A DNA stretch of 64,000 bases from WHSO01 sp963732875. GTDB taxonomy: Bacteria; Pseudomonadota; Alphaproteobacteria; SMXQ01. The position numbers and the translations under genes are program-made. Below, piece after piece: positions 19,370-33,534 of the stretch (its first letter is position 1; each line of letters begins with the position of its first letter). The DNA is taken from the NCBI GenBank assembly GCA_963732875.1, contig CAVTBD010000002.1, positions 1,984,001 through 2,048,000 of the forward strand, read 5' to 3'. The notes under the pieces are model-generated. The model searched no databases, was not told the origin of the DNA, and saw only the letters and a program-made list of their open reading frames with translations.

Positions 19370-19813
19370 TCAGGGAGCGGGATCGGCCGGCGTGGCTGCG
19401 CCGTTCCATGACGCGAGGGAAATCTCCGGCGCGACGTAGAGCAGCAGGTCGTCCACCAGGTCCGGACGGCCGAGATGCCCGGCCTTGACGGCACGGCGAC
19501 GCATCAGGCGGGACACGCGGCGACGCTCGCGGCCCTTCTGGATATCAAGGCGGATCGAATCGATGAATTCGCCGCGCGCGATCTGCGCCGCGCGCAGTTC
19601 GGCCTCACCGAAGGTGCGCGCGAAGCGCGGGTAGCGCCGCTTGAGCGTCATACGGAGATGGCGGAAGCGTGGCTTCGCCTTGGCCAGAAACACCAGCGCG
19701 ATCGCGAAGAAAAGCAGGCTCGGATAGACCGGGATAAAGATACCGCCCGCGCCAAGCACGGCGAATACCCACCCCAGAATCAAGTAACCCCTGCGCTGCC
19801 GAAGGGTGTTCAC
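19370..19813 (-). CDS. Small membrane protein, DUF454/PGPGW-like, first of two paralogues
   Basis: A 147-residue protein with two closely spaced membrane segments (about residues 8-45: GYLILGWVFAVLGAGGIFIPVY and LLFFAIALVFLAKA) followed by KPRFRHLRMTLKRRYPRF and a long basic cytosolic tail. The pattern, two helices with a Gly/Pro turn then a basic RYPRF segment, resembles the DUF454 and PGPGW groups. The gene next door at 19918-20199 has the same architecture and about 50 residues of obvious similarity. No function can be assigned. Confidence 0.7.
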   Translation of the reverse strand: MNTLRQRRGYLILGWVFAVLGAGGIFIPVYPSLLFFAIALVFLAKAKPRFRHLRMTLKRRYPRFARTFGEAELRAAQIARGEFIDSIRLDIQKGRERRRVSRLMRRRAVKAGHLGRPDLVDDLLLYVAPEISLASWNGAATPADPAP

Positions 19814-19917
19814 GGAAGGCCCCGATTGGCGAATTGAACGAGCGTCGGAGTAGTCTGAACGGGAAGCCTTAAGACTTGATTAGGACCCAGCACGCCGAAG
19901 TCCCGAGCACGTCTCTC

Positions 19918-20199
19918 CTAGTCTTCGTCCCTCGCGCGGCGACGTCGTCTGAACCTGCCGCGCGCGATCTCGGCAGCGCGCACCTCAGCTTTCTCGAACA
20001 GGACGGCGTAGCGCGGATAGCGCCGCTTGAGACGGATCTTGAGCAGCCGGAAACGCGGCTGGGCCCTGGCCAGCAGCACGAGGCCGATCATCAGGAACAG
20101 GATGCCCTGGAGAATCGGCAGGAACAGCCCGAGCACGCCGAGCACGATGAAAAACCAGCCCGCTACGAGATAGAGGCGGCGCCTGGTCCTGAGGGTCAT
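19918..20199 (-). CDS. Small membrane protein, DUF454/PGPGW-like, second paralogue
   Basis: A 93-residue protein starting at ATG 20199 (MTLRTRRRLYL). It has two membrane segments (LVAGWFFIVLGVLGLFLPIL and ILFLMIGLVLLARA) and then QPRFRLLKIRLKRRYPRY, matching the paralogue encoded at 19370-19813 almost position by position. The tail is shorter and ends in an Arg-rich cluster. It lies 16 bases after the lpd stop codon on the same strand, so it may be read from the lpd transcript. Confidence 0.7.
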   Translation of the reverse strand: MTLRTRRRLYLVAGWFFIVLGVLGLFLPILQGILFLMIGLVLLARAQPRFRLLKIRLKRRYPRYAVLFEKAEVRAAEIARGRFRRRRRARDED

Positions 20200-20215
20200 G
20201 GCCGGAAGACGGCGG

Positions 20216-21628
20216 TCAGATGTGGATCGCGCGGCCCGCCACGGCGAGGGCGGCTTCCTTGACCGCCTCGTTGAGGGTGGGATGGGCGTGGCAGGTACGG
20301 GCCACGTCCTCGGCCGAGGCACCGAACTCGATGGCCAGCACCAGCTCGGCGATCAGGGTGCCGGCGTCGTCGCCGACGATGTGGACGCCGAGCACGCGGT
20401 CGGTTTTGGCATCGGCCAGGATCTTGACGAATCCGTCGGGGTCGCCGTTGGTGCGCGCGCGAGAGTTCGCCATCATCGGGAACTTGCCGACGCGGTAGTC
20501 GATACCGGCCTTCTTGAGCTCCTCCTCCGTGCGGCCGACCGTGGCGGCTTCCGGGTGGGTGTAGACCACGCCCGGGATGGCGTCGTAGTTCACGTGGCCC
20601 GACTGGCCGGCGATGATCTCGGCACAGGCGACACCCTCGTCCTCCGCCTTGTGGGCGAGCATCGGCCCGGCGATCACGTCGCCGATGGCATAGATGCCCG
20701 CGACGTTGGTCTGGAAATGCTTGTCGGTCCTGACCCGGCCACGCTCGTCCATCTCCACGCCGGCCGCCTTGAGTCCGAGACCGTGGGTATAGGGCACGCG
20801 GCCGATGGCGAGCAGCACCACGTCGCAAGCGATCTCCTCCTGGTCGCCGCCCTTGGCGGGCTGCACCCGGAGCGCAACGCCCTTGTCGGACGACTTGGCG
20901 GTCAGCACCTTGGTGCCGAGCCGGAACTTCATGCCCTGCTTCTCCAGGAGCCGGTGCATGGTCTTGGCGACCTCGCCGTCCATGGCAGGCAGGATGGTGT
21001 CGAGGAACTCGACCACCGTGACCTCGGCACCGAGCCGGCGCCACACCGAGCCCATCTCAAGCCCGATGTAGCCGCCGCCGATCACCACCAGGTGCTTCGG
21101 CACCTTGGGCAGCGCCAGCGCCCCGGTGGAGGAGACAATACGCTTCTCGTCGATCTCGACGCCGGAAAGCTTCGCCACGTCGGAGCCGGTGGCGATCAGG
21201 ACGTTCCTGGTCTTATAGGTTTCGGCCTTGCCGCCCTCGCCGGTCACCTTGACCGTGCCGGCTCCGGCAAGCTCCGCCTTGCCCTTGAGCCAGGTCACCT
21301 TGTTCTTCTTGAACAGGAACTCGATGCCCTTGGTGAGGTCGCCCACCACCTTGTCCTTGCGCGCGAGCATGGCGGGAAGGTCGAGCTCGACCTTGCCGAG
21401 CTTGACGCCGTGAACGCCGAGGCCCGCGGCCGCTTCCGAATAGAGTGCCGAGGAATGGAGCAGCGCCTTCGAGGGAATGCAGCCGACATTGAGGCAGGTG
21501 CCGCCGAGGGTGCCGCGCTTCTCGACGCAGGCGGTCTTGAGACCGAGTTGGGCGGCACGGATCGCGGCGACGTAGCCGCCCGGGCCCGCGCCGATGACGA
21601 TGAGATCGAAGCCGTCGGTGTCCGCCAT
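20216..21628 (-). CDS. lpdA: Dihydrolipoyl dehydrogenase (E3)
   Basis: Flavoprotein that reoxidises dihydrolipoamide with NAD, here the E3 of 2-oxoglutarate dehydrogenase. The 470-residue protein has the FAD Rossmann motif VIGAGPGGYVAA, the redox disulphide Cys45/Cys50 in GGTCLNVGCIPSKALL, the NAD site VVIGGGYIGLEMG, and the dimer-interface His-Glu in CHAHPTLNEA. It starts one base after the odhB stop, in the run sucC-sucD-odhA-odhB-lpdA. Confidence 0.97.
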   Translation of the reverse strand: MADTDGFDLIVIGAGPGGYVAAIRAAQLGLKTACVEKRGTLGGTCLNVGCIPSKALLHSSALYSEAAAGLGVHGVKLGKVELDLPAMLARKDKVVGDLTKGIEFLFKKNKVTWLKGKAELAGAGTVKVTGEGGKAETYKTRNVLIATGSDVAKLSGVEIDEKRIVSSTGALALPKVPKHLVVIGGGYIGLEMGSVWRRLGAEVTVVEFLDTILPAMDGEVAKTMHRLLEKQGMKFRLGTKVLTAKSSDKGVALRVQPAKGGDQEEIACDVVLLAIGRVPYTHGLGLKAAGVEMDERGRVRTDKHFQTNVAGIYAIGDVIAGPMLAHKAEDEGVACAEIIAGQSGHVNYDAIPGVVYTHPEAATVGRTEEELKKAGIDYRVGKFPMMANSRARTNGDPDGFVKILADAKTDRVLGVHIVGDDAGTLIAELVLAIEFGASAEDVARTCHAHPTLNEAVKEAALAVAGRAIHI

Positions 21629-21629
21629 A

Positions 21630-22919
21630 TCAGATGTCCAGGAGGATGCGTTCCGGCGCTTCGATGCATTCCTTGACGCGCAGCAGGAAGGTGACCGCTT
21701 CGCGCCCGTCGACGATGCGGTGATCGTAGGAAAGCGCGAGGTTCATCATGGGGCGGATCTCGATGGAATCGCCGATCGCGACCGGGCGCTTGACGATCGA
21801 ATGCATGCCGAGGATGCCCGACTGGGGCGGGTTCAGGATCGGCGTCGACAGGAGCGAGCCGTAGATGCCACCGTTGGTGATGGTGAAGGTACCGCCGGTC
21901 AGATCCTCGATGCCGAGCTTGCCGTCGCGCGCGCGCTTGGCGAGGTCGGCGATCTCGGACTCGATCTCGGCAAAGCCCTTCCGGTCCGCATCGCGCAATA
22001 CCGGCACGACGAGACCGTTCTCGGTGCCGACGGCGACGCCGATGTCGTAGTGGTTCTTGTAGATGATTTCGTCGCCCGAAATCTCGGCGTTGACCTCGGG
22101 AATCTCCTTGAGGCCGACCATGCAGGCCTTCACGAAGAACGACATGAAGCCGAGTTTGACGCCATGCTTCTTGGTGAACGCGTCCTGGAGCTTCGCCCGC
22201 AGGCCCATTACCGCGCTCATGTCCGCCTCGTTGAAGGTGGTGAGCATGGCCGCGGTATTCTGCGCCTCCTTGAGGCGCTCGGCGATGCGCCGGCGCAGGC
22301 GCGTCATCTTGACGCGCTCCTCGCGCGGGCCCAGCTCACGAGGCGCACTCTCACGCGGTGCGACGGGGGCGGCAGCGGGCGCCTGGGCTGGCTGGGGCGC
22401 CGCGGCAGGCGCGCCCTTCTCCATGTGGGCGAGCACGTCGCCCTTGGTCAGGCGGCCGTCCTTGCCCGAGGCGGGAATTTTGGCGGGATCGAGCTTGTTG
22501 TCCTCGACCAGCTTGCGCACGGCAGGCGCGAGCGGCATGTCGGCAGCGGCCGGTGCCGGCTGGGGCGCCGGTGCGGGCGCAGGTTTTGGCGGCGCCGCCT
22601 TCGGGGCTTCGGCCTCGGGCGCGGGCGCAGGCTGCGCCGGGGCCGTCGGCTTGGTAGCGGCCGGCTTGGGGGTGGCTTTGCCGTTCTCGTCGATGCGGCC
22701 AAGGACCGCGCCGACCTCGACCTCGGCGCCGGCATCGGCGACGATCTCCGACAGCACGCCCGCCGCCTTGGCATTGACCTCGACCGAGACCTTGTCGGTC
22801 TCGAGCTCGACCAGCGGCTCGTCGACTGCCACCGCTTCGCCGGCGGACTTGAGCCATTTGGCGACGGTCGCCTCGGTCACCGATTCGCCGAGTGCCGGAA
22901 CGACGATATCCATAGCCAT
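21630..22919 (-). CDS. odhB: 2-Oxoglutarate dehydrogenase E2, dihydrolipoyl succinyltransferase
   Basis: Core acyltransferase of the 2-oxoglutarate dehydrogenase complex. The 429-residue protein has one lipoyl domain (VPALGESVTEATV, lipoylated Lys43 in ELETDKVSVEV), a Pro/Ala linker, a peripheral subunit-binding domain (APAVRKLVEDNKLDPAKIPASGKDG, split here for reading) and a catalytic domain ending LALSYDHRIVDGREAVTFL with the active His. Start ATG 22919, two bases after the odhA stop; ATG 22913 is an equally plausible start two codons later. Confidence 0.96.
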   Translation of the reverse strand: MAMDIVVPALGESVTEATVAKWLKSAGEAVAVDEPLVELETDKVSVEVNAKAAGVLSEIVADAGAEVEVGAVLGRIDENGKATPKPAATKPTAPAQPAPAPEAEAPKAAPPKPAPAPAPQPAPAAADMPLAPAVRKLVEDNKLDPAKIPASGKDGRLTKGDVLAHMEKGAPAAAPQPAQAPAAAPVAPRESAPRELGPREERVKMTRLRRRIAERLKEAQNTAAMLTTFNEADMSAVMGLRAKLQDAFTKKHGVKLGFMSFFVKACMVGLKEIPEVNAEISGDEIIYKNHYDIGVAVGTENGLVVPVLRDADRKGFAEIESEIADLAKRARDGKLGIEDLTGGTFTITNGGIYGSLLSTPILNPPQSGILGMHSIVKRPVAIGDSIEIRPMMNLALSYDHRIVDGREAVTFLLRVKECIEAPERILLDI

Positions 22920-22920
22920 A

Positions 22921-25968
<3,048 letters not shown>

Positions 25969-26071
25969 GTCGCCAAGCGGCCGATACGGCCGCCCTTCCT
26001 GAGATACCGGCCCGAAGCCCGGACCATGTGGCCCATAGCAGGTTCAGGCCTAATAAATGCTTAGCTCTCGC

Positions 26072-28116
<2,045 letters not shown>

Positions 28117-28180
28117 CGCGCCCAGCTGTTACTCAAGGAGGGACGACCGCGAGGCAGAAAATCCGCGGGTAAGCATGGTT

Positions 28181-28208
28181 AATGTATCACCCGAAAAGCC
28201 TTACGCAA
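28181..28208 (-). promoter_or_regulatory. Candidate promoter for sucCD-odhAB-lpdA
   Basis: On the minus strand a -35-like TTGCGT (28208-28203) and a -10-like TACATT (28186-28181) are separated by 16 bases, about 65 bases before the sucC ATG. It lies just past the mdh terminator, where a new transcription start is expected. Confidence 0.35.
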
Positions 28209-28223
28209 CCGTTAAGCCGGTGA

Positions 28224-28253
28224 AAATCCGGGGAAAAAGCCCCGGATTTTTTT
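28224..28253. terminator. Rho-independent terminator after mdh
   Basis: A perfect 10-base inverted repeat (AAATCCGGGG and CCCCGGATTT) encloses a six-base loop, with a run of T on the plus side and a short T run on the minus side. It lies 12 bases past the mdh stop and can work in both directions, separating mdh from sucC. Confidence 0.85.
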
Positions 28254-28265
28254 GCGGGCATGACA

Positions 28266-29243
28266 CTATTTCCTGGCCTTGGACTTGCCCTTCTTCTTGA
28301 GCTTGGCAAGGTCGGCGCTGAGCGCCTTGACGGCCGAGACCGACTTGTTGAACTCGGTCTTCTCGGCAGCCGTAAGCGGAATCTGCACCACCTTTTCGAC
28401 ACCCTTGGCGCCGATGATCGCGGGCACGCCGACGTAGAGGCCCTTCACGCCGTATTCGCCCTTGAGATAGGCGGCGCAGGGCAGCAGGCGCTTCTTGTCC
28501 TTGAGGTAGCTCTCGGCCATGGAGATCGCGGCGGAAGCCGGCGCATAGAAGGCCGAGCCGGTCTTGAGCAGGCCGACGATTTCGGCACCGCCGTCACGGG
28601 TGCGCTGGACGATATCGTTGAGCTTCTTCTGGGTGGTCCAGCCCATCTTGACGAGGTCAGGCAGCGGAATGCCGCCGACCGTGGAGTAGCGCGGCAGCGG
28701 CACCATGCTGTCGCCGTGGCCCCCCAGCACGAACGCGGTCACGTCCTCGACCGAGACATTGAACTCCTCGGCGAGGAAGTAGCGGAAGCGTGCCGAGTCG
28801 AGCACACCCGCCATGCCGACCACGCGGTTATGCGGCAGGCCCGAGGCGTCACGCAGCACGCCCACCATGACGTCGAGCGGGTTGGTGATGACGATCACGA
28901 AGGCCTTGGAGCAGTACTGCTTGATCGCCTTGCCGACGGTCTCAACGATGCCGGAGTTGATGCCGAGCAGGTCGTCACGGCTCATGCCCGGCTTGCGCGC
29001 GACACCGGCGGTGACGATCACCACATCAGCGCCGCGGATGGCGGAATAGGCGTTGGCACCCTTGATCGAGGCATTGAACCTCTCGATCGGCGCCGATTCG
29101 GCAAGGTCGAGCGACTTGCCCTGGGGCATGCCGTCGACCACGTCGAACAGGACGACGTCGCCGAGTTCCTTGAGGCCGGCGAGGTGGGCGAGCGTGCCAC
29201 CGATGTTGCCGGCGCCGATCAGTGCGATTTTGTTGCGGGCCAT
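28266..29243 (-). CDS. mdh: Malate dehydrogenase (LDH-like type)
   Basis: NAD-dependent oxidation of malate to oxaloacetate. The 325-residue protein has the NAD motif GAGNIGGTLAHLA, substrate arginines in AGVARKPGMSRDDLL, catalytic His in LGGHGDSMVPLPRYS, and belongs to the lactate-dehydrogenase-like MDH class found in alphaproteobacteria. ATG 29243 is the start (MARNKIALIGAGN); the long in-frame upstream extension is not coding. The C-terminus has an unusual Lys/Arg-rich tail of about 12 residues. Its own terminator lies downstream. Confidence 0.97.
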   Translation of the reverse strand: MARNKIALIGAGNIGGTLAHLAGLKELGDVVLFDVVDGMPQGKSLDLAESAPIERFNASIKGANAYSAIRGADVVIVTAGVARKPGMSRDDLLGINSGIVETVGKAIKQYCSKAFVIVITNPLDVMVGVLRDASGLPHNRVVGMAGVLDSARFRYFLAEEFNVSVEDVTAFVLGGHGDSMVPLPRYSTVGGIPLPDLVKMGWTTQKKLNDIVQRTRDGGAEIVGLLKTGSAFYAPASAAISMAESYLKDKKRLLPCAAYLKGEYGVKGLYVGVPAIIGAKGVEKVVQIPLTAAEKTEFNKSVSAVKALSADLAKLKKKGKSKARK

Positions 29244-29364
29244 TGGGTTCCCCCTTGCAAGCGGGATGTGGTTCGGGTGGGACGGATAGGGCAGAGGGCT
29301 GGTTACTAGCCCGAATCGGGGCGGCTCGCAAGGTGTGGGAACGGAACAGAGGGTCCCCAGTCTG

Positions 29365-30348
29365 TCAGGGGATCGTGACCACCACATGACCGGTGCCGGC
29401 CTGACCCTCGGCGGCGGCATGGGCCTCGGCCAGGCGCGCCAGCGGGAAGGTCGCGGCAATGCGATGCCGGAGCGCGCCCGCCTCCTGGGCCCGGACGATG
29501 TCGCGGCAGGCAGCGTCCTTGGCGGCATCCAACATCGTGTAGACGAACACGAAATGGATCGACATGTTGCGGGCACGCCGGGGCGAGAGCGTGATGGTGG
29601 CGGTAGGTGCCCGGGCCGAGGCGTAGGAGGCGATGACCCCGCCGTCGGCCAGGATCTTCTCGTTGACCACCATGTTGCCGCCGAACTCGATCTCGCACAC
29701 CCGGTCGACGCCGCGCCCACCGGTCGCCTCCAGGATGCCGGCGGCGAGGTCGTCGGCATCGCGCCGCAGCACGACGTCGGCGCCAAGCGCACGGGCGGCC
29801 TCGGCCTTTTCCGCGCTGCCGGCCGCGGCGATCACCCGCGCCCCGCCCCATTTGGCGAATTGCACCGCGTAGGCCCCGACCCGCGACAGCGCGCCCGGCA
29901 CGTAGACCGTCTGACCCGTCACCGGACCGTCCATGAAAACGACCCGGTGACCGGTCATGGCCGGAATACCGAAGCAGGCGCCGTCCTCGAAACCGGCATT
30001 GGCCGGCAGCGGCCGCACCAGGAAGCGCGGCAGAGCGATGTATTCGGCGGCCGTGCCCATGGCACGCTGGTGCTGGGCGTTGAACACCCAGACCCGGTCG
30101 CCTTCCTCGAGGTCCGCGACCCCGCTGCCGAGCCCGGCCACCACGCCGGCCCCGTCGGAATGGGGCACGATGCGCGGGAACTCCATCTTCGCCCTGATGT
30201 TGGCGCGGCGCTTGTAGTCGGAGGGATTGATACCGGAAGCATGGAGGCGCACCAGAACCTCGCCCGGCCCCGGCGCGGGCATGGGCATCTCGCCCACCTG
30301 GATCACCTCACGGGCTGGGCCCGGGCGCTCGTACCATCCGGCCAGCAT
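29365..30348 (-). CDS. Quinone oxidoreductase-like medium-chain dehydrogenase/reductase
   Basis: A 327-residue MDR-superfamily protein resembling NADPH:quinone reductase. It has the GroES-like half with GPGEVLVRLHASGINPSDYKRR (given in two parts by the family as the GxNxxDxxxR site), HSDGAGVV and GDRVWVFN, then a Rossmann half starting TVYVPGALSRVGAYAVQFAKW. The zinc-ligand cysteines of alcohol dehydrogenases are absent. The nucleotide loop reads GALSRVG rather than the usual GGAGGVG, so cofactor binding may be altered. It lies between mdh and nadC on the same strand; substrate unknown. Confidence 0.85.
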   Translation of the reverse strand: MLAGWYERPGPAREVIQVGEMPMPAPGPGEVLVRLHASGINPSDYKRRANIRAKMEFPRIVPHSDGAGVVAGLGSGVADLEEGDRVWVFNAQHQRAMGTAAEYIALPRFLVRPLPANAGFEDGACFGIPAMTGHRVVFMDGPVTGQTVYVPGALSRVGAYAVQFAKWGGARVIAAAGSAEKAEAARALGADVVLRRDADDLAAGILEATGGRGVDRVCEIEFGGNMVVNEKILADGGVIASYASARAPTATITLSPRRARNMSIHFVFVYTMLDAAKDAACRDIVRAQEAGALRHRIAATFPLARLAEAHAAAEGQAGTGHVVVTIP

Positions 30349-30363
30349 GGGTCCGCGGCCGCC

Positions 30364-31200
30364 TCAGCCCCAGTCGAGGCCGATGTCGACGGCGGGCGCC
30401 GACTGGGTCATGCGGCCCGAGGAGATGAAGTCGACCCCGGTCATGGCCTTGTCGCGCACGGTCTCGAGCGTGACGCCGCCCGAGCATTCGATCTTGCAGC
30501 GCCCGGCCACGATCTCGACCGCCTTCTTCAGCATCTCGACGTCCATATTGTCGAGGAGGATCATGTCGACGCCCAATTCGGCCGCCTCCTTGACCTGCTC
30601 CAGCGTGTCGCACTCGACCTCGACGATGGTGAGCGCGGGCGTCCCCTGCATGGCGCGCTTCACGGTCGCGGTCAGCGAGCCCGCTGCGGCAATGTGGTTG
30701 TCCTTGATCAGCACGCCGTCGTCGAGGCGGATGCGGTGGTTGCGCGCGCCGCCGACGAAGCTCGCGTACTTGGCGAGGTTGCGCAGCCCCGGAATGGTCT
30801 TGCGCGTGTCGATCATGGTGCAGCCGGTGCCGTCGACGGCTTCCACGTACTTGCGCACGGTGGTCGCGATGCCGGACAAGTGCTGCAGGATGTTGAGCGC
30901 CGTGCGCTCGGCCGCCAGCACCGGGCGCGCATCGCCCTCGACGGTCGCAAGCACCGCGCCCTTGGCCAGCTTGTCACCGTCCTTTGCCTTGAGCTCCACC
31001 TTGATCTCGGCGTTTACGCGCTTGAAGGTGAGCATCGCGATCTCGAGCCCGCATACCACCAGATCCTGGCGCGCGACCATGGAGGCCTTGAGCCGAGTGC
31101 CGAGCGGGATGGTCACGTTGGTGGTGAGGTCGCCGCGGCCGATGTCTTCCGTGAGCGCGCGGTTGATGAAATCGTCCACTTCCTGGCGGCTGAGCTGCAT
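30364..31200 (-). CDS. nadC: Nicotinate-nucleotide pyrophosphorylase (quinolinate phosphoribosyltransferase)
   Basis: Converts quinolinate and PRPP to nicotinate mononucleotide in NAD synthesis. The 278-residue protein starts at ATG 31200 (MQLSRQEVDDFINRALTED) and shows EDIGRGDLTT, AERTALNILQHLSGIAT, DTRKTIPGLRNLAKYA, GGARNHRIRLDDGVLIKDNH and the EVEC and SGG motifs of the barrel. nadA and nadB are not in the window. A gap of 35 bases separates it from zapE. Confidence 0.95.
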   Translation of the reverse strand: MQLSRQEVDDFINRALTEDIGRGDLTTNVTIPLGTRLKASMVARQDLVVCGLEIAMLTFKRVNAEIKVELKAKDGDKLAKGAVLATVEGDARPVLAAERTALNILQHLSGIATTVRKYVEAVDGTGCTMIDTRKTIPGLRNLAKYASFVGGARNHRIRLDDGVLIKDNHIAAAGSLTATVKRAMQGTPALTIVEVECDTLEQVKEAAELGVDMILLDNMDVEMLKKAVEIVAGRCKIECSGGVTLETVRDKAMTGVDFISSGRMTQSAPAVDIGLDWG

Positions 31201-31235
31201 GGGTGCCTCTGCTGGTTGTGCGTGCCGAACGGCGA

Positions 31236-32399
31236 TCACGCGCCGGTCCGGCCACCCCCCGTTTTCATGTGATCGAGGGCTTTGTACTCCGGCGTCTGCA
31301 TCTCGATCAACCGCGACGCCGTGCGGGCGAACTCGAACGCGCCGTCACCCGCGGGATAGAGCGCCTGGGGCTCGGCCGCGGCCGAGCACACCAGCTTGAC
31401 GCGGTGCTCGTAGAGCGCGTCGATCAGGGTGACGAAGCGCGCCGCCCGGTCGCGGCTCTCGCGTCCCATGGCGGGAATGCCCGACAGGATGACGGTGTGG
31501 AACTCGCGGGCGATGGCGAGATAGTCGCCGGCGCCGAGCGGACGGCCGCACAGCTCATCGAAGGTGAAGCGCGCCGTGCCACGCGCGGCGAGCGGAACCT
31601 TAACCTCGCGCCCCTGGGCCGCGAGCGTCACGGGTGCCGCCCCCACCCCCTCGCCCGCGCCGTCGATGACGAGGCGGCGGAAGGCAAGGTCGAGCTCGGC
31701 CTCGGCATCGGGTCCGAGCGGCGTGAAATAGACGTCCATGTCGCGCAGCCGCGCGAGCCGGTAATCGATCTCGCCGCCGAGATGGAGCACGTCGAGCCGC
31801 TCCTTGAGAATCGCGATGAACGGCAGGAAACGCTCGCGCTGCAGGCCGTTGAGGTAGAGCTCGTCGGGGGCACGGTTGGAGGTTGCCACCACCACCACGC
31901 CGAGCGCGAGCAGGCTCTCGAACAGCCGGCCAAGGATCATCGCATCGGCGACGTTGGTCACCTGGAACTCGTCGAAGCAGAGCAGCGTCGCCTCGTCGCG
32001 CACCTCGCGCGCGATGCGCGGCAGCGGGTCCTGCTCCTTATGGTCCTTGGTGCGCTGACGCCAGACGTGCAGGCGCTCATGCACCTCGATCATGAACTCG
32101 TGGAAATGGACCCGCCGCTTGGCCCCGCCGGGCACGGCGGCTTCGGCGAAGAAGATGTCCATCAGCATGGACTTGCCGCGCCCGACGCCGCCGTAAAGGT
32201 AGAGGCCCTGAGGCGGCTCCTCGGTGCGGCGCGCGAGGCCGAGCCGCGCCTTCCAGCCGCCGCCGTTATCGGGGCGGTAGGCCGCGAGCGCGCGCGCGAG
32301 GCTCTCGAGCTTCTCGGCGGCGAGCGCCTGGGACGGGTCGCGCCTGAGGCGGCCCGCCGCCATCTCGGCGCGGTAGCTGGCGAGGGGGCCTGGGCTCAT
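31236..32399 (-). CDS. zapE: Cell-division ATPase ZapE (AFG1 family)
   Basis: AAA-type ATPase of the ZapE/AFG1 family, which in bacteria affects Z-ring stability and in mitochondria membrane-protein quality control. The 387-residue protein has YLYGGVGRGKSMLMD (Walker A), RVHFHEFM, LLCFDEFQVTNVADAM (Walker B), ATSNRAPDELY and RFTFDELCGRPLG. ATG 32399 (MSPGPLASYRAEM) is chosen; the long in-frame upstream stretch is Ser/Arg/Pro-rich and reads over the start of the neighbouring gene. The zapE-mdh-sucC proximity is common in alphaproteobacteria; here two genes intervene. Confidence 0.93.
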   Translation of the reverse strand: MSPGPLASYRAEMAAGRLRRDPSQALAAEKLESLARALAAYRPDNGGGWKARLGLARRTEEPPQGLYLYGGVGRGKSMLMDIFFAEAAVPGGAKRRVHFHEFMIEVHERLHVWRQRTKDHKEQDPLPRIAREVRDEATLLCFDEFQVTNVADAMILGRLFESLLALGVVVVATSNRAPDELYLNGLQRERFLPFIAILKERLDVLHLGGEIDYRLARLRDMDVYFTPLGPDAEAELDLAFRRLVIDGAGEGVGAAPVTLAAQGREVKVPLAARGTARFTFDELCGRPLGAGDYLAIAREFHTVILSGIPAMGRESRDRAARFVTLIDALYEHRVKLVCSAAAEPQALYPAGDGAFEFARTASRLIEMQTPEYKALDHMKTGGGRTGA

Positions 32400-32442
32400 C
32401 GGGCGTAGACGGGGTCCGGGTGGTTGTCGGCGGGGAGACGCT

Positions 32443-33534
32443 TCACTGGCTTCCCGGCACCGGCAGCTCGAGCTTCGTACCACGGCCCATCTTGCGGCAC
32501 TGCTCGTAGACGTACTGGGCGATCGCCATGTCGGCGGCGGCGGTGCCGTTGTTGTTGGCGTGATAGGTGATCTGTTCGTCCGAAGTGCGGCCCGGATGCT
32601 TGCCAATGATGATATCGCCGAGCTCGACGATCTTGTCCCAGGTGATAATGCCCGCATTCAACGGCTCGATCAGGCCGGCCTGCTGCTCCTGCTCGATCAA
32701 TTCGCGCCAGTTGGTGACGATCACGTCGGCGCGTTCGCAGGTACGGTCATCGTTCTCGCGCCGGCCCTTCTCGAGCCAGCCGCCCTTGACCAGCGCGTTG
32801 TTGGAGCCGACCACCGTGATGACATGGCAGCCGGGCTCGAGCCAGTCGCCGTCGAACACGGGCACGTTGGAATTGGTCGCACAGATGACGATGTCGGCGC
32901 CGCGGCACACCTCGCGCGGGTCCGACAGGTCCTCGAACTCGGCATCCACCAGGGGCGCGAGCTTCTCGATGAAACGCCGCCGGTTCTCGGGATTGCGCGA
33001 ATAGATGCGGTATCTGCGGATGCGGCGTTCCTCGTGGCAGGCAAGCACCTTGTGCAACGCCTGGCCGCCGGTGCCGAACACGCCGACGGTCTCCGCATCC
33101 TTGCGCGCCAAGTAGCGGATGCCGACGCCGGTGGTCGCCGCCGTGCGCAATGCCATGACCGAAGAGAAGCCGACACGCTTCTCGGTGATCTCTCCCACCA
33201 TGATGGCGTTGAGATGCGCGGTCCCGGCATCCCACAGCAGGTACACCGGGTGCTCGCGGTAGGGATAGACCTGGTTGTCGGGATCGTGGGACACGGATTC
33301 GCCGCGGGTCAGGGAACCGATCACGCCGAGCGAGGCGACGCCCCCCGGAAAGTTGGAGACGCGCACGCCCTCGGGCGAATGCACCCGGCGCCGGGGCGCG
33401 TTCATGATGGGATAGCGCGCGGCATCGCCGTAGCCGCGGTCGACCAGGTCGATCGCCTGCTTCATGGTGACGACGTCCTTGATGTCGCCGGGACCGAGGA
33501 ACAGGACGGAATTGACGTTGGAGCCGTCGTTCAC
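32443..33534 (-). CDS. Ornithine cyclodeaminase / mu-crystallin family protein
   Basis: A 363-residue NAD(P)-dependent enzyme of the ornithine cyclodeaminase family. The start is GTG 33534. The Rossmann motif VGVFGTGGQALHKVLAC and the segments ADIVICATNSNVPVF and GCHVITVVGSNNALVKG are typical; the substrate region contains LTRGESVSHDPDN and SVMALRTAATTGVG. The family also includes L-alanine dehydrogenase, ketimine reductase and diaminopropionate-forming enzymes, so the reaction is not fixed by sequence. It sits before zapE and after a DMT transporter that might move a related amino acid; this is inference from position. Confidence 0.88.
   Translation of the reverse strand: MNDGSNVNSVLFLGPGDIKDVVTMKQAIDLVDRGYGDAARYPIMNAPRRRVHSPEGVRVSNFPGGVASLGVIGSLTRGESVSHDPDNQVYPYREHPVYLLWDAGTAHLNAIMVGEITEKRVGFSSVMALRTAATTGVGIRYLARKDAETVGVFGTGGQALHKVLACHEERRIRRYRIYSRNPENRRRFIEKLAPLVDAEFEDLSDPREVCRGADIVICATNSNVPVFDGDWLEPGCHVITVVGSNNALVKGGWLEKGRRENDDRTCERADVIVTNWRELIEQEQQAGLIEPLNAGIITWDKIVELGDIIIGKHPGRTSDEQITYHANNNGTAAADMAIAQYVYEQCRKMGRGTKLELPVPGSQ

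Noticed and set aside
19869..19883. TTAA-N7-TTAG as a CtrA site.
   Set aside because: It has one mismatch and no supporting context apart from the intergenic position, so it is mentioned but not annotated as a feature.
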